From Edolisoma coerulescens (lineage: Eukaryota > Chordata > Aves > Passeriformes > Campephagidae), in contig VWZW01000500.1 in assembly GCA_013397115.1 (NCBI GenBank), forward strand, positions 1,051,715 to 1,115,714: a stretch of 64,000 nt of DNA. Direction: 5' to 3'. The position numbers and the translations under genes were made by a program. How positions within the stretch are numbered: position 1 is the stretch's first letter; each line of letters begins with the position of its first letter. Shown piece after piece: positions 36,600 to 49,739 of this stretch. The notes below the pieces were generated by a model that was given only the letters and a program-made list of their open reading frames with translations, did not search any database and was not told the origin of the DNA.

Positions 36600-37740
36600 G
36601 GCAGTTGTTTCTTGTCTTATCCACACTGGACATAGTAAATTGACTTCCCTCATCCTTTGTGATGGCCTGTAAGTGCAAATGCATATCGTGTTCCTTGGTT
36701 TTCTCTTACTGAAGTTGATAGACCCTAATTCTTTCAGTCTTACCATAGAGGTTTTGTTTTCTAGTTTTTTTATTATCCTTGTTGCTTTTCTTTGTAGTCT
36801 TTCTCTGTAGTTTGTTCATATCTTTTAGTGGGTAAAATTTGATCCAGTTCTCCTGCTGAGATCTTGCCACTGCCAAAGACAACAGAAAGATTACTGCTAA
36901 ATGTACATCTCTCCATAGTGTGTTTTTTGCAACAACATGACACTGTTGACTTGTCACCTTAGTGTCTCTTGATCCTTTTCTTTAGTAGAAAAAGAAAACT
37001 TCTTAATCAGTTATTCCTCTTCCTGGATTTGTGGAGTTGATCAGTTCTGCTGAAGTGAATGACCTTGCTTTTCTCCCTATTAAATAATGTAATTTTTTTT
37101 CCTTGTTTAGTTCTCAGGTTTGTCAAGCTATCTTTAAGATCTCGTATTATTTTTTTTTCTCACTGATTCCTTCTTCAAATTTGTAGTCTTAGTATTTGGG
37201 GTTCTTGAGGCACTGAATACCCTATGGTCCTGCAAAATTCCATTTTTTAAAACATCCTTCTGTTTTAACAGTGAACTGTTGGTGACTCACCACAGCTTCC
37301 AAACTAGTTTGGCATCCATGTTAGACAACTTTCATTTGGCTTATCTTTTTTCTTTGGTTATGTGAATATCCTGAAATTTGTTACCAGATATGACTGCTAC
37401 TCCTGTTCTTCAATAAAGCAAATATCTCTGTCATATGAAAAAATTAATTGGATATGGCTGCTTGGGAATTCCACATTCATTCTTCTAGGTGTCTGAAAAC
37501 AGTCTGAAGCAGATTACTTGTTCCAGTAAGTGTCAGAATCAAAACTGACTTATCCATAATTCTCCAGTCTTACTTTTTTTTTTTTTAGATCAAAATTATA
37601 TTTTTCATTCCCTGGTGTTTTGGTATCTCAGTTGTTCTCCAAGAGTTCTCAAAAGCACTTTTGTTTTCAACAGCTCTGAGATTTTATCAGTCATTTCTAT
37701 TGCCAGGGCAAAGCTGCCTATATCTAGCTAGTATGAAAAC
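36600..37740 (-). mobile_element. Ancient CR1-type LINE fragment (ORF2 and 3' part), heavily decayed
   Basis: On the plus strand the motif order follows the reverse complement of the old amniote CR1 family known from turtles and crocodilians. It runs CTTTCAGTCTTACCAT (near 36735), CTTGTTGCTTTTCTTTGTAG, a TTGATCCAGTTCTCCTG segment where the family has GACCAGAACTG, then GACTTGTCACCTTAGTGTCTCTTGATC, AGATCTCGTA, CAAAATTCCA, AACAGTGAACTGTTGGTGAC, and near 37560 TCTCCAGTCTTAC and GGTATCTCAGTTGTTCTCC. The collinear run covers over 1.1 kb. Indels and stops break every reading frame, so no protein is predicted. Ends are approximate. The call rests on recognition of motif order, not an alignment. Confidence 0.6.
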
Positions 37741-38711
37741 ATCCCAGTGTTAATTGTACTGTTGGATCAGTGCTACCCTTGGCTAAAGAGTGATGTGAAA
37801 GAGCCTTTTGGTGGTCTTGGCATAATCACGTAATAAATTTACAGATGTGCCAAAGAGAGTAAGCTTAATAGAGGCAAGCCTCACTCTTTCAGTATAGCTT
37901 TAGTCACTTTGTTTGTGACTTTATTCACAACATTCTTTTAAAAGTTTGCAAAGAAAAGGGATAATGCTGTCTCACCTAGTAAAAAATACTTGGACATGAA
38001 AAGGCAATAGGATAATGGAGAATCCATTTAATAATTATGATAGTTAACGATCCCAGTGGGGTTTGATATCTACCAGCATCCAGTAACTTTAGCACAGACA
38101 GGTGGTAAAAGATGGGGGAAATATAGTTGTAGCCTCAGGCAGATACTCAGTTCATGCAGCTGTTTCATGCATTCTGGCAACATGACTCAGTTAAAATCAA
38201 ATAACATTCCTTATGCCAATATTTCTTACCTGCACATGAAACCAGTTGTCTTTCATTTTGCAAAAACATGATAATTCAAAGAGCATTAAAAAATGTACTG
38301 TTTCTCACACAGAATTTATATCTTGCAGCTGCACACTAATCCAAGTGAAATGGAGTAGAGTTTCACTTTATCAGCCAATCATAACTTTAAACTGTTTTTA
38401 CAATTCATCGTACAGTTTTTAAAGCCAGATTTAAGTCTGTATATGAAAAATAGTCTACTTGATGTATGAAACCATAGATTAGTCAATATGTATTTAAAGA
38501 AGTACTTCAGTAATAGCAGAAGAATGACTTCAGAGAATTTGCGGACTAAACTCTGAATTATACATGCGGAATGTAAGTGTTATGCCATCAGTACATTTAG
38601 GACTGTGTGTGAGAGAAGTAGCTGAAAAATATAGTTTATTAGCCAGAATAATATATGATCCTGGTATTCTTTTGCAGGTGTCATATCAAGATTATTAGTC
38701 CATCTCATATC

Positions 38712-39468
38712 AGAGAATCATAGTATCATTTAGGTTGGAAAAGGTCTCTAAGATCACTGTTCACCCAGCACTGCCAAGGCCATCACTAACCCATGTCCCT
38801 CAGTGCCACATCTACATATTTTCTAAACGTCTTCAGGGAAGGTGACTCCATCATTGCTCTGGGCAGCACTTTCCAGTGCTTTCCAGTGCTTTTGGTGAAT
38901 AAATACTTCCTAATATCCAATCTAAACCTCTTCTGGTTTCCTCTTGTGCTGTCACTTGTTAACTGGAAGGAGAGACTGACCCCTGCCTGGCTACAATCTC
39001 CTTTCAGGTGTTGTAAAGCCATAAGGTCCCCCCTGAGCCTCCTTTTCTCCAGGTTAAACACCCCCAGCTACTCCCGAGGAGACTTGTGCTCCAGCCCCTT
39101 CCCCAGCTCCACTGCCCTTCTCTGGACACACTCCAGCCCCTCAGTGTCTTTTGTGCAGTGAGGGGCCCAAAACTGAACCCAGGATTTGAGCTGTGGCATC
39201 ACAAGTGCCCAGTACGGGGGGACAATCACTGCCCTGGTCCTGCTGGCCACACTATTGCTGATACAGCCAGGATGCCACTGGGCTTCTTGGCCACCTGGGC
39301 ACACCTGGGCTCATGTTCAGCCGCTGTCAACCAACACCCCCAGGTCCTTTTCCACTGAGCAGCTTTCCAGCCACCCTGTCCCCAAGCCTGGAGCACTGTG
39401 TGTGGCTGTTGTGACCCAGTGCAGGACCTTTAAGGTGCATCACTTTACCTTGTTGAAAACTTTCCCTT
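38712..39468 (-). mobile_element. Avian CR1 LINE, 5'-truncated 3' end
   Basis: The left end, AGAATCATAG followed by TTTAGGTTGGAAAAGG, is the reverse complement of the standard CR1 3' terminus. The rest continues collinearly through CCTAATATCCAATCTAAACC, the CTTTTCTCCAGGTTAAAC segment, CTCTGGACACACTCCAGCCC and GTGCAGGACCTT to about 39468, where similarity stops. This is the usual CR1 form, a short 5'-truncated copy with no poly(A) tail. CTTTCCAGTG is duplicated near 38868-38890. The element is GC-richer than the surrounding intron and is the youngest-looking repeat in the window. Confidence 0.93.
38786..39304 (-). pseudogene. CR1 ORF2 C-terminal remnant (reverse transcriptase tail), one in-frame stop
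   Basis: Read on the minus strand, one frame gives [19 protein letters not shown] and [10 protein letters not shown], then [19 protein letters not shown], a TAG stop at 39068-39070, and LGVFNLEKRRLRGDL through FRLDIRKYLF, HWKVLPRAMMESPSL and VDVALRDMG with a terminal stop. These are hallmark strings of the C-terminus of avian CR1 ORF2, just after the reverse transcriptase domain. The frame is intact across the stop, with a short deletion next to it. The catalytic reverse transcriptase motifs and the endonuclease are missing through 5' truncation, so it is non-functional. Confidence 0.9.
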
Positions 39469-42400
39469 TTTGTTCTATACAGGCTCAGATAAACTTGTTT
39501 TAATATGTGAAAAGGATTTTTTGTATTCTTAGAAGTTTATGGTGCTTAGTCATATCATTGTACAATGAAAATTACAGCAGTGACTGCATGTGTGACTGTA
39601 ATGATCTCCATTTACACAGCACATTTAAATATACTCAAACTTAGGTACACTCTCATGTACCATTTTGTTAACAAACCCTAAGTATGACTTAGAAAAGACA
39701 GCTTCCAGGAATAAAAACTATTCAAGTTTCACACCTATTCCATCCTTTAAAATTCTGTTTACTATGTTTGATACATTTTCTAATTGATGCTAGTTAACAT
39801 ATTTGTCTATTTTTGCTGTTGTCAAGCTCTTAAACATATTACCATTGAGCCTTTTTTGGTATGAAAAATGTCTTCCCTATTTCAACTTTGTTTTTTAGAA
39901 GTAACTTCCTGCTACAACAATATTTTCTGGAAAAAAGTCAAGAATACCTAAATACCTTAAACAGGTTTTACAAGTTAACAATTCTGCTGTAATTAGTCTT
40001 CAGGCTACCTCTGGCTCCATGCATTTAAAGCTATCAGAGTTTACTGTTTTGTGAAAAATATGTTTTACTTTGTTTGGACATGCTTGTCATAAGTTTCTCA
40101 GTATATCATTATGCCTTAAAACCTCCCACTGGCAGCGTCTGGAAGGAAAAAATATAGTGTAAACTATAGAAGACCTAATGGCAGCTTCCTGCCAGCCTTC
40201 ATTCTTGAGTCAACAACGCTCGTTTTTGTTTTTGCTTTTGTGAAAATGTCACAATCTAGTCTTTCATATAAGTTTGCTATTTTTTTAGCAGCCTAGTAGA
40301 GCATGTATCCGTATCTTCTACTTTCCCCTGTTTTTTCTCCTTTTCATTCCATGATATCTGTGTTTGTGGTCATGCCACCAGTGAGTGCACACATAAATTA
40401 TACACCTAAAAACACTCATCACTAGAAAATTTATTGCTTCTAATATCTTTCTCATGAACAGTTGTGTTTATTTCTGAGTTGACTTCTCTGGTAAAGACAG
40501 CAATGTGCTTAGCTTTGGTTCAGTTCTTTGTTTTTTCAAGACTTTCATTTTAGATATTACAGTGTATATGGGACCATGTGGGCTTTTAACCGTAAGCCTG
40601 TGCTGGGAATATGAAAATGGTTTTAATTTATAATTACAACTCTGAGTAAAAATAATAGTGGATTGTTGTCCTTATTAACTCTACTACTTCTGCTGAAGCA
40701 ATGGGCAGTACATGGGAGCAGAATATATCCTCCTGACAGAGCATATAATTGGCATTTTTTTCTTTTTCCCTTTGAAATGCTATTTGGAGAAGGCAGGGGG
40801 CAGGGAGGAAGGTTGCTGTCCTTTAAGATAAGGAACGTGAATCTTCTTTCCTATGTGCAGGAAACTTACGTTATTTGGTTTGGGAAATCATTATCTTCTG
40901 GGCCTCCCTTTGGCAACTTAATTACTAACTCTTCTTAATTAAAGTGAAGGAGAGACAAAAAATACTGTCTTGTAAAAGTAGATGCTCTTCTTTTCTCTTT
41001 TTTCAAAAAACAAACCAAAGCAAACTTCTCTAAACATTCTTTGCCAGAATTCTGGCTTTTTGAATATGAAATACTAGGTGATTGGTAGTATTAGAAAAAC
41101 ATAGTAAGTTAATATTAGTTATTATTTATGTTATCTCATGTTAGTGTGCATTTATAGCAGTGAGGGGTACTCTCTTGTAATGGCTAATTTTCTCTTCTCT
41201 TGAGTTGGAATGTTGTGTAACATTACATCAAGTACCATGGCAGATTAAACTACATTCATAATGCAGTACAGTAGGATAGCACTTATTCAAACAACTTGGA
41301 TCACACCACATTTGTCTGGGTGACTCACAGGTTTGTATTATGAGGAGTCACTGTTGGACAGGAAGACATGTACAGCAGGGAAGTTTGGATAACCAGGATC
41401 ATACTGTGATTATTTAGGTTTTTTGTTGACCAAATCCGTTATATGTAGAAAGGCTATATATCTTTTTTGTTCATTTATAGAAACTCTCTGTAAGATTATG
41501 CTAAGAATTTACAGAACAGATGTTGTATTATAAACCATTACTTTTGATCTTGTCATGAACAGTAGATTTTTAGATAAGTGGCACCAGCACAAAATAGACC
41601 CCAGACTGAAAAAGCCAACTTAGAACAAGAGAATTTTGGTCTTTACTTTGGAAAAATTTTATTTACTCATTGTAAACATTTTTTCTTAAAAGGAAAATGG
41701 AGTAAACACTGAAGTTTGAAGTGCCAGGGTCTCTTCCTAGATAAAAAAATATTCAAAGCACAGCTTATATGTATGCAACATTATTTTTCTCAGTATCCCT
41801 TATACAAATCAAGATCAAGAAAAATCCAAAATATTTTACTAAAAAACACCTGCAGTTGTCTAAACTGTGTTGCATAAATGAGTGGGAATCATTGAAAGCT
41901 CCTATAGCTCTCTGTGGAGATTTTTCTTTGTAGGTGTTTCCTGTGGAATTCGTCTTAGAGAGGGGAAGGAATTTAGATGTCATTTATGTGCATGTGTGCC
42001 TGCTCACTGAAGTGATTTTGAAGCTCTTATGTATGCACCAAGAAACTGGAGAAATTAGATATTTGGAAATGGAAATTGGTGGTCTTCCAGGCAATATTGG
42101 ATCTAAAAGTGCTAAATCCTTTAAATAATAAACCTTGATTCAGACTGGAATGTCTTGGCTTGATCTTAAAGGTGATATTATGAAGGCCTTCTAGCTGTTG
42201 ACTAGCCTCAAAGATAATTATCTGCACATTCCAATCTTGTTCTGCCATCAGCAGTGTCTGAGGCCTGAATGGAGAAAATGTTATTTCCACTAGAAATATA
42301 TTATATTTAGACTATCCTCATTACCAAACGTTTAAAAAATATTTGTATCTGATTGGAAATACAAAGAATAAAATAAATAACTGTATGACCTGCTTCTAAC

Positions 42401-44799
42401 AGTCCTGTGTGCTTAATTTCAGCCAGTGTAGGCAGTTTTCTGACTGAAACTCTATGTTGTGAGCACACAGTTGTATTATTAGGGTTACTACTTTTGTTGG
42501 ACTGTAGATGAAAGAATAACCTTTTCTTTGCTGAACATTTTGGAAGCAATATTTCTTAAAGCACATCAATACAATATAGATTTCATTTACTGTAGCAGGT
42601 ACTGGAGCTAATTTGAGGGACTGAACAGCCCATCTGAAACGGAATATATGCAGTATAAAGCATTTTGAAATGGCTGAAAATGCTTTTCTGCCTTGAAAAA
42701 CTGACACCTTAGTTCATACTGCATAGCTGCTTATTTATTACATGATAAATCTAAGAATTTTTTTGGTCTCTATTCTAAGTTCTGCTTGCACAAGTGAAAT
42801 ATAAATTTGATTCCTTTAAGAACTGCTGAGTATAGCAGAGACTTCTGTAATAGTTTTTCTGTGGGACAAAAGCCTGTACAAAATTGAAAAAGAAAGCAAA
42901 CATTAGTTTATAAATACTGTTTAAATATGTATGTTTGCAAATGCACTCTAATATAGTCTTAATGTATTCTCACTTGTGGGATTGTGTGTTCCATGGATAC
43001 GGACTCTAGATCTTAAAAAATCCTTAAAATGCACAACTTGATGTGTATGGATTCATCTCTGTTCTCCAAAACCCAGCCTGCCTTTGGAAGAGAGGGATTT
43101 AAAAATAACAAAATATATGTCCCCAAGAGAGTTATTATACAGAATATGAGCAGTGACAAGTGAGTCAGTTTACATGAAAGGTCACGCAGATCCAAAATAA
43201 AGTTCTCATCAAGGCCAGTTTAATCCTCCCATCTGTAAGTTTTGTAAGTCCTGCCACTTAGCTTGTGGTCTTAATGCCCATATATTTTGCCTCAAAGCAG
43301 AGTGAATAATATCAACTTGCAGATCTGCATGTTTTCTGTTTATACATTCTTGAATGTTGCCTCATGTGGGAAGAGCCTTGAGAGACTTAGAAAGAAAACA
43401 AAACTTTTAGGTGAGGAATAAAAGGCAGCTTATGTTAGTTAAAGATTCTGTGACTACTTTGCCTTTTTTCATCTGGTAAGAAATGCTATTATTCTCATCA
43501 AACTTTGTCTAATATATTTTGCCTACAGAAATACCTAGCAGTATAGAACTTATGTTTTTATATAAGCCTAAATTATAAAGTCCATTACTCTGGTATCTAA
43601 ATAATTCCCATACAAGAACAGTTAAGATAGTAAAATCTTTTGTAAATTCCACAGAGGAATTATTATGGTTCAGGCCAAGGCTTTATACTATAATTTCTCT
43701 TGGTTTTCTTATTATTAACTTATGATTATTAATTTACCTATACAGAAGATTTATTCATACTACCTGTAAACAGATTTCCTGCATCTTATGAGGCTGCCTT
43801 TCATAAGGCTTCCCTTTGTAATGGAATGTCAAGTGCAGTTTAGGAAGCACAAATGCTCAATCTAAATACTGATTTAGTATTTAGGATCTTCTTCAGTATT
43901 TATTCTAGCACATGGCAAAAAATGCTTGTAATCACTGAGTGAGGAAAGCTGCCTTACCCAAGGTTTTGAGCATAAAACCCACAGATAGGCTGAGCAATAA
44001 CTGCTTCATAAGATGTGGAAAATCAGTGAACTTCCATAGGGAAGATCTGTTAGAATATTTCAACTTTGAGAGAATGAACTACCATTTTCTGCTGCCTCTT
44101 TCTATTATTTTCTTGCACCTGGTAGATACTATGGAAGGGCCCAGTAATAAGGTGAAGAGTGTTATAAATGTTACAATCTTCTGCTCCCCTTTTTCAGTCT
44201 AGCAAAACAAAATCCATCCCTCAGTGGAAATGCATTTGGCTGGTGTATCATTAGCTATGAGACAAACAAAAAGTTTAGGTTTTGGAACACTGAGTAACAG
44301 TATTTGCATTTTTATACTTGTTCCACATTCTCATGAACTGATGTGACAGAATTGAAATATTTGTTTTCTTTGTAGATGAAGCAAAAGTTTAAGTGACAGC
44401 TCTTTTTTTTCACGGGGATATACTCACTGAACTTTGTTTTGATTTAGTAGTAGTCTGGCAGTGTGGCTTTGTTGCTTGGAAAAGTGCGAGTTCTGTAATT
44501 CAGCATCTTTGTTTTTCCCAAAAATGTTAACTACTGCTCAGTTTCCCAAAGAGATGGAGATGAACATTTCAGGAGCTAACCTAGTGTAAAACCATTGTTC
44601 TGAAGTATTTTACTTCCTTTTCCTTCAAATAGTTATTGAGAAAAAATGTTCAGTTTCAGAAGGATGGTATTTCTTGGACTATCTTCCTACCCTTGTCAGT
44701 GTTCTCTCCCCCACCTGATTTTCTTCTCCCACCTCTGTAATCACAGCAAACCATTCTTACAGAGTTTGTTTTCTGCATAATGTGTGTGTGTAGAGTTCT

Positions 44800-45160
44800 G
44801 CACTTTCTGTCTCTCTGTCCCCCTGCAGCACCCCTGTGCCTGTGCAGTTATGTGTCAGGACCTGTTCAGTTGCTGCACATTTTCCTCCTGAGCTCGTGTG
44901 GCTGCAGCGCCGTGGAGGCATCGAAGGGCTCCGCTCCTGCCCTTGGCTTTTGCCAAGAGCTGGCAGTGCTGCTTCCAGAGGCAGCTGAGCCTATGCCACC
45001 ATCTCCCAGCTGGCTCCCTTTTCACACAAGTTCTATTTCCTGAGGCTGTTGTTGTGTTCAGCTCAGCATCCTACCCCTCCAGCCCTGCTTCTTCCACCCA
45101 CAGGGAATTTCTCTCTCACGTGTTGGTTGAGGGAGGAGCTGTGATCTGGGACTGATGTAC
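44800..45160. other. GC-rich island in the intron with a strong cryptic splice acceptor
   Basis: About 360 bases are clearly richer in G and C than the flanks and contain several CpGs near 44905-44940. It opens with a near-ideal acceptor, CTGTCTCTCTGTCCCCCTGCAG, ending at 44828. Two plus-strand frames remain open for about 85 codons each but neither resembles a known protein. Joined to exon B in phase 0, the frame hits a stop after about 20 codons. It could be an unrecognised repeat, a cryptic poison exon or a regulatory block. Confidence 0.3.
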
Positions 45161-46299
45161 CCAGTGGGATTATTCCTGTAGGTGTGGGGATAGTTTCATG
45201 AATGGGGAGCTACTGTTTGAGCAAGATTTCTCTTTAGTGCTCTGAAAAATTGACATGCTGTCTGTGAACTGCCTTCGTGGAGGAATTCCTCTTGACAAAT
45301 TCTGGGTTGATATTTTTGCTCTGTCATGTGATCATTCCTAGCTTATCATGTGTTAATAATGGAGTCCAGTTGTCAGATATTTTGTTGTCCCCCTCAGGCC
45401 TCCCTGACTGTCCTGTGGGCTGCCCTACCCTGGACAGCCTCATAAGCACTTCAGTTCTGTTCCTATTGACTGGTCTCTTCTTGAAGTGACTCTCCAAAGC
45501 CTTCCTTAATTGCTTTATTTTTAATTATTATATTTACTATTACCCTATTAGTAAACTTGTGTTGCTTGTGTTCTTTCTATATCTGAAAGAATTAAATTAG
45601 CCAACTGTTTGTAGTTCTGCTCCATGTGTTGTCCACTACTTCCCCCGTGGCTCTGAATAAATTTGAGTCAGAGTGTAACTATAAATTACTATACCAAATA
45701 TTAACATTTTTCTTATTAGGAGTGATCTGTAACTGGGTGTGCCAGAGCTAAAACTTGGCTCTTTCATGACAGACACACTTGACTTTTCTTAAAGTTATTG
45801 ATATAGTTGATATTGCACTGTATACAGTAGGAGATAATTTTAGTTTTTAAGGAGGTAGCATGTCCATACCACTGTGACTTCTTTATGTGTGCCAAGCCAA
45901 TAAAATATTACATAAATAATTTTATAGCAAAAATGCCATAGGGTTAAGTAAACAGGGAAATATTATCTGTATTAAGAGAAGAGCACAGATGTGTCTTCCT
46001 TGGGCATTCAGTATTCACATGAACTTTTGAAGTCACAGAACTTGTAAAGATGGCCCAAAGTTTTTTTTGATGCAGAAGATATATCTTCCAATCAGTTACA
46101 TGAATCTTTATATTGCTGCCTATTAATATTATTTATTAATATTCATTGTGTCAAACCTTGTTAGGAAATTGGTTTTTCCTGGGATTTCTCACATAAAATT
46201 ATCCAAGTATTTTCATACAAAAACATTTTCACTTTAATAAGTCTTACTTGCTATTTCACAGTATGTAAGCACAATTCAGGGTGTGGAAAACCTCTAAGA

Positions 46300-46870
46300 A
46301 TCAACTTTTGGCAAGAAAACTCCCAGTTTGCCCTCTCTCCCAGAAGTTGACCTGGTGGATGAAATAGTAGATGTGTGCATGATTCTAGGCATGCCTTCTC
46401 CAAAGATCAACATTTGTACACACTTTAGTCACCTTTTATACGCAGTGCTATTGACATTAACCAGGGAGGCCGCTCTGACAGCGCCGGGCTTTAACACCAG
46501 CTCAAGAGTCGCTCTGCTCTGCTTGCATGGTTTATCTGAAAGGACTCAACACCGAAATCACACAGCCTAATTGTTTTCAGCCCATAAGGGTTCTCTTCCA
46601 GGTACAATATCCTGTAGGACAGCTGAGTGTCCTACTGAAATCAGCGTCTGCTCAATAGTCAACTCAATTTATTTTACTTTAATGCTTCTGAAAACATTAG
46701 GTCGAGCTCTGTAATTTATCAATGCATTATATCAAATTTGCTTTTGCTTGCACAATTATAAAACACTTTTCATGCTACCTTTGTGATTAGATTTGGACAG
46801 TATCAAACAAGTGTAAGAGCAGAGCTAAGGCTACCAGCTTAAAAAGATCACAGACTTGCTCAGATGAAGC
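46300..46870. promoter_or_regulatory. Candidate conserved non-coding block
   Basis: Unique, non-repetitive sequence with mixed composition, retained CpGs (GCCGCTCTGACAGCGCCGGG near 46468) and homeodomain-like AT cores (ACAATTATAAAAC near 46753). It is unlike the decayed AT-rich intron on either side. Conservation cannot be measured from one sequence, so this is a guess from texture only. Confidence 0.25.
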
Positions 46871-46955
46871 TCAGTGGAAAAGGGGAGAAAATTAACAAGA
46901 TATGTCAGTGAAAAAGCTAATTTTCAAACTAAATGCAAAAATAAAAGGATGCTAC

Positions 46956-46979
46956 TTTTTTTTTTCTTTTTTTTTTTTT
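46956..46979. repeat. T-rich tract (T10-C-T13)
   Basis: Two long T runs separated by a single C lie between the candidate conserved blocks at 46.3 and 47.0 kb. In the transcript this would be a strong poly-U/PTB-type tract, but no AG-flanked exon follows. Confidence 0.85.
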
Positions 46980-49739
46980 GGTAAAAAGTTGACTTGCTCA
47001 GGTGCTCGGTCTCGTTTCCCTCGCAGTGCATGTCTGGGTGACTGAGTCGAATGGGGCCAAGTATAAATCAGGCCTTGTCAGCATGAAGTTTGCCTTGGAA
47101 AAAGAACATTTGTTGACATTCTTGTAGCACTTTAAATACTGTGTCTTTATTGACATGGTCTGAAGGCTGGATTTTATTTTTCATTTTTCAATGTATATAC
47201 CCTTGAAATATCAGAATGCGATGTTATTTACTTCATCATATATGTAATAGTGTTTTGCTAGTAATGAAAGAGCTTCTATTTGGGACAAAACATTTCAGCT
47301 GCATCTACAAGGAGTAGTCTGTTCTCTTGCCCATCCTTTCAGTTTTCCTGAAGGTCACATTCAAATTTTGTCAGTGGGTTGTTATACAGTGTATTTTAGC
47401 TGAAGCTAATTGAGAATACTTTAACTGCAGGCCAGTTGTGTTTCACAAGAGGAAGTGTTTAAATAGATGACAATATTCCTGGGACTGCAGGGGGAGCATC
47501 ATTTTTGTTTGTACTTGAGAACAGCTTTTGTTTTCACCTGTCTAGGAACATGACCCTAGAGCACAGAGGTTACCACTATTTATATCATAATTTTATTTGA
47601 TTTAATTAGAACGACCTAAAATTTTTGGTATTGCTTTTAGTTGTTGGTTTTGTTTGGCTTTTTAAACTGATAGTTATTATATTTAAGTGATTGTGACCAG
47701 TATTTTCCAAAATTATTTAATTATATTTTTCAGTTATAGGTGAAATCACTATATTAATTGGAAAACTAAATCACAGATAATGAATCTAAGAATTATATTG
47801 TTTTGGTCTTATATTTTGTTGAATTACTGAGGCTTAGAATAAGGTGATCAGTGTTCTAACTGCCAGTACCAGAAAAGTTAACCACTTGAATACAGTTCCC
47901 AGAAATGTCTTGCAAAATCTTAACTTAATAAAGACCACATCATTAGTAATCCTTTAACTTAGGATATCTATTTCTTTTAAGCTATGGGAATCCACTAAAT
48001 TCCAGAATAATTCTATGTAGAGATGGGCATATGTCTCTGTTATAACACTGTGCTTTTATAAATTAACATGACTGGTAACCACCATGTGACAGCTAGCAAG
48101 GAAATACTGAGGAAACTGAAGAACCTTTTCTCCCTGACTGTGGTCCCTGCAGGTCTGGATGGGGAAATATGTGCCCTATATATGTTGTGTCTCTTCTTTA
48201 TCTGACTAAAACCAAACCTCGTGTATTATTAACATAGCTTTTAGCAGGAGGATTAAAATACTTTAAATCCTACTTTTGGTAATGAAGTAATCTCAGTGAG
48301 GTTTTTGATTTCAAATTCTGCAGCCTGGCATCCCATTGGATAATTGTGCTGTTGTGTTCCTGGGGACATGGCCCTTCCCTGGGGACTGCAGCTTCAGTGC
48401 TTTGGGTGCTCTGTGTTGAGCTGCCACTGCATTGCTGGCTGATGTCACTGAGCCCTGTGTGTTTTGTCTTTCATGAGTTTTGAAAAACCAACTGGAATTT
48501 ATAAATTCTCCTTAATATTCTGTCAAATCCTTCACTTATGATGTTTATTTTAAAGCTTTTATGCATTCTAGAGTACGGTTACTTTCTCTTCTGTGACAAT
48601 TTCCAAAGTTGTGAGATACAACATGTGTCTAATTTCTTTGTTTGGAAAGGTTCAGGAGCATCAGCCTCCATAACTACACTGGTTTTGTTAGACCTGTTTC
48701 CTGGGTTTAAGAACTGTGATGGAAGTCAGAGGTGAGGAATTTGTCTGTGGATGACAAATGGGATGGGAAGAGAGTAGAGGGAGGGTGACAAAGAGTTTGT
48801 TTCCATGTCTTGCAAAGCTCAGTATGACACTTTGCTATGTCTGTTTGCTTTTGTGAAAAACACCTTTGTAATGGAACTGTTGAGGCAGTTGCACAGTGGA
48901 GAAATTCGCATTAGAAACAGGAAGAAACAAGGTATTTACAAACCATACTGCAGGACAGCACTGGCAATTTTAAAAGCAGTAGGTCCACATGACTGGTGCT
49001 AGCCCTCCTGTAGGTGTGTAATTGAATTAGCCATGAGATAAATTAGTTCCCTGCATGGGCAGCAGCTGCTGGCACAGGATCCTGGCATGCCTGGCACTCA
49101 CCTTCACTGTGCGAGGCACAGGCAATGTGTTAATGTCAAAGGCTGAGGTCTCCAGCCTGAGTGGCGAAAGAGCTGGTAGGTGGATATTTGGTGTGTACAA
49201 ATTCAGGCTTTTATCTGTTTTCCCTCATCTGTGTGAATGTGTTTTCTATGCCCTCTTAGTCCAGTAATGGAATAAATTTGTAGGAAAGCCACAAAGAGAA
49301 AGTTTGAGGATTATAGTCTTTCCTTTTTTACAATCTCATGCTTAATCTTATGGGAAAACCCCCAAATATTATTTTTATTAAAATAATCTTCACAGAGCTG
49401 GAGATAACTGAAATTTATATAGTGTGTAACTTGTAGGGGAGAAAAAAAGGCATTTCCTTAGGAAATGGAAAAAAAACCCACTTTCAAAACAACTGGATGG
49501 GTTCTTACACTGAATGACTTATTATCAAAATGCATCCAGCTTTATTGAATGAATGTAATTGTCTATTAAACTTTTTTTAAAAATGTAATGGTTAATATTT
49601 TTAATATTAAAGTAGAAGAATCTGTAAGTAAATAGATAGATTTCTTTATTTCCTTTTACTATGTAAAATTCTTAAATGATCTGTGTGCTAACACAAGATA
49701 AGGTTTTAAAATAAAATAGGTATGAAATTTTTGTATAGC

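Noticed and set aside
38786..39304. Open frames in the CR1 copy as a host gene.
   Set aside because: The residues are the diagnostic CR1 ORF2 C-terminus, and a stop at 39068-39070 splits the frame.
44780..45155. Overlapping 85-87 codon frames in the GC-rich island as a separate gene.
   Set aside because: High GC lowers stop frequency, and the two frames overlap with no similarity. It is kept only as a compositional and splice-site observation.
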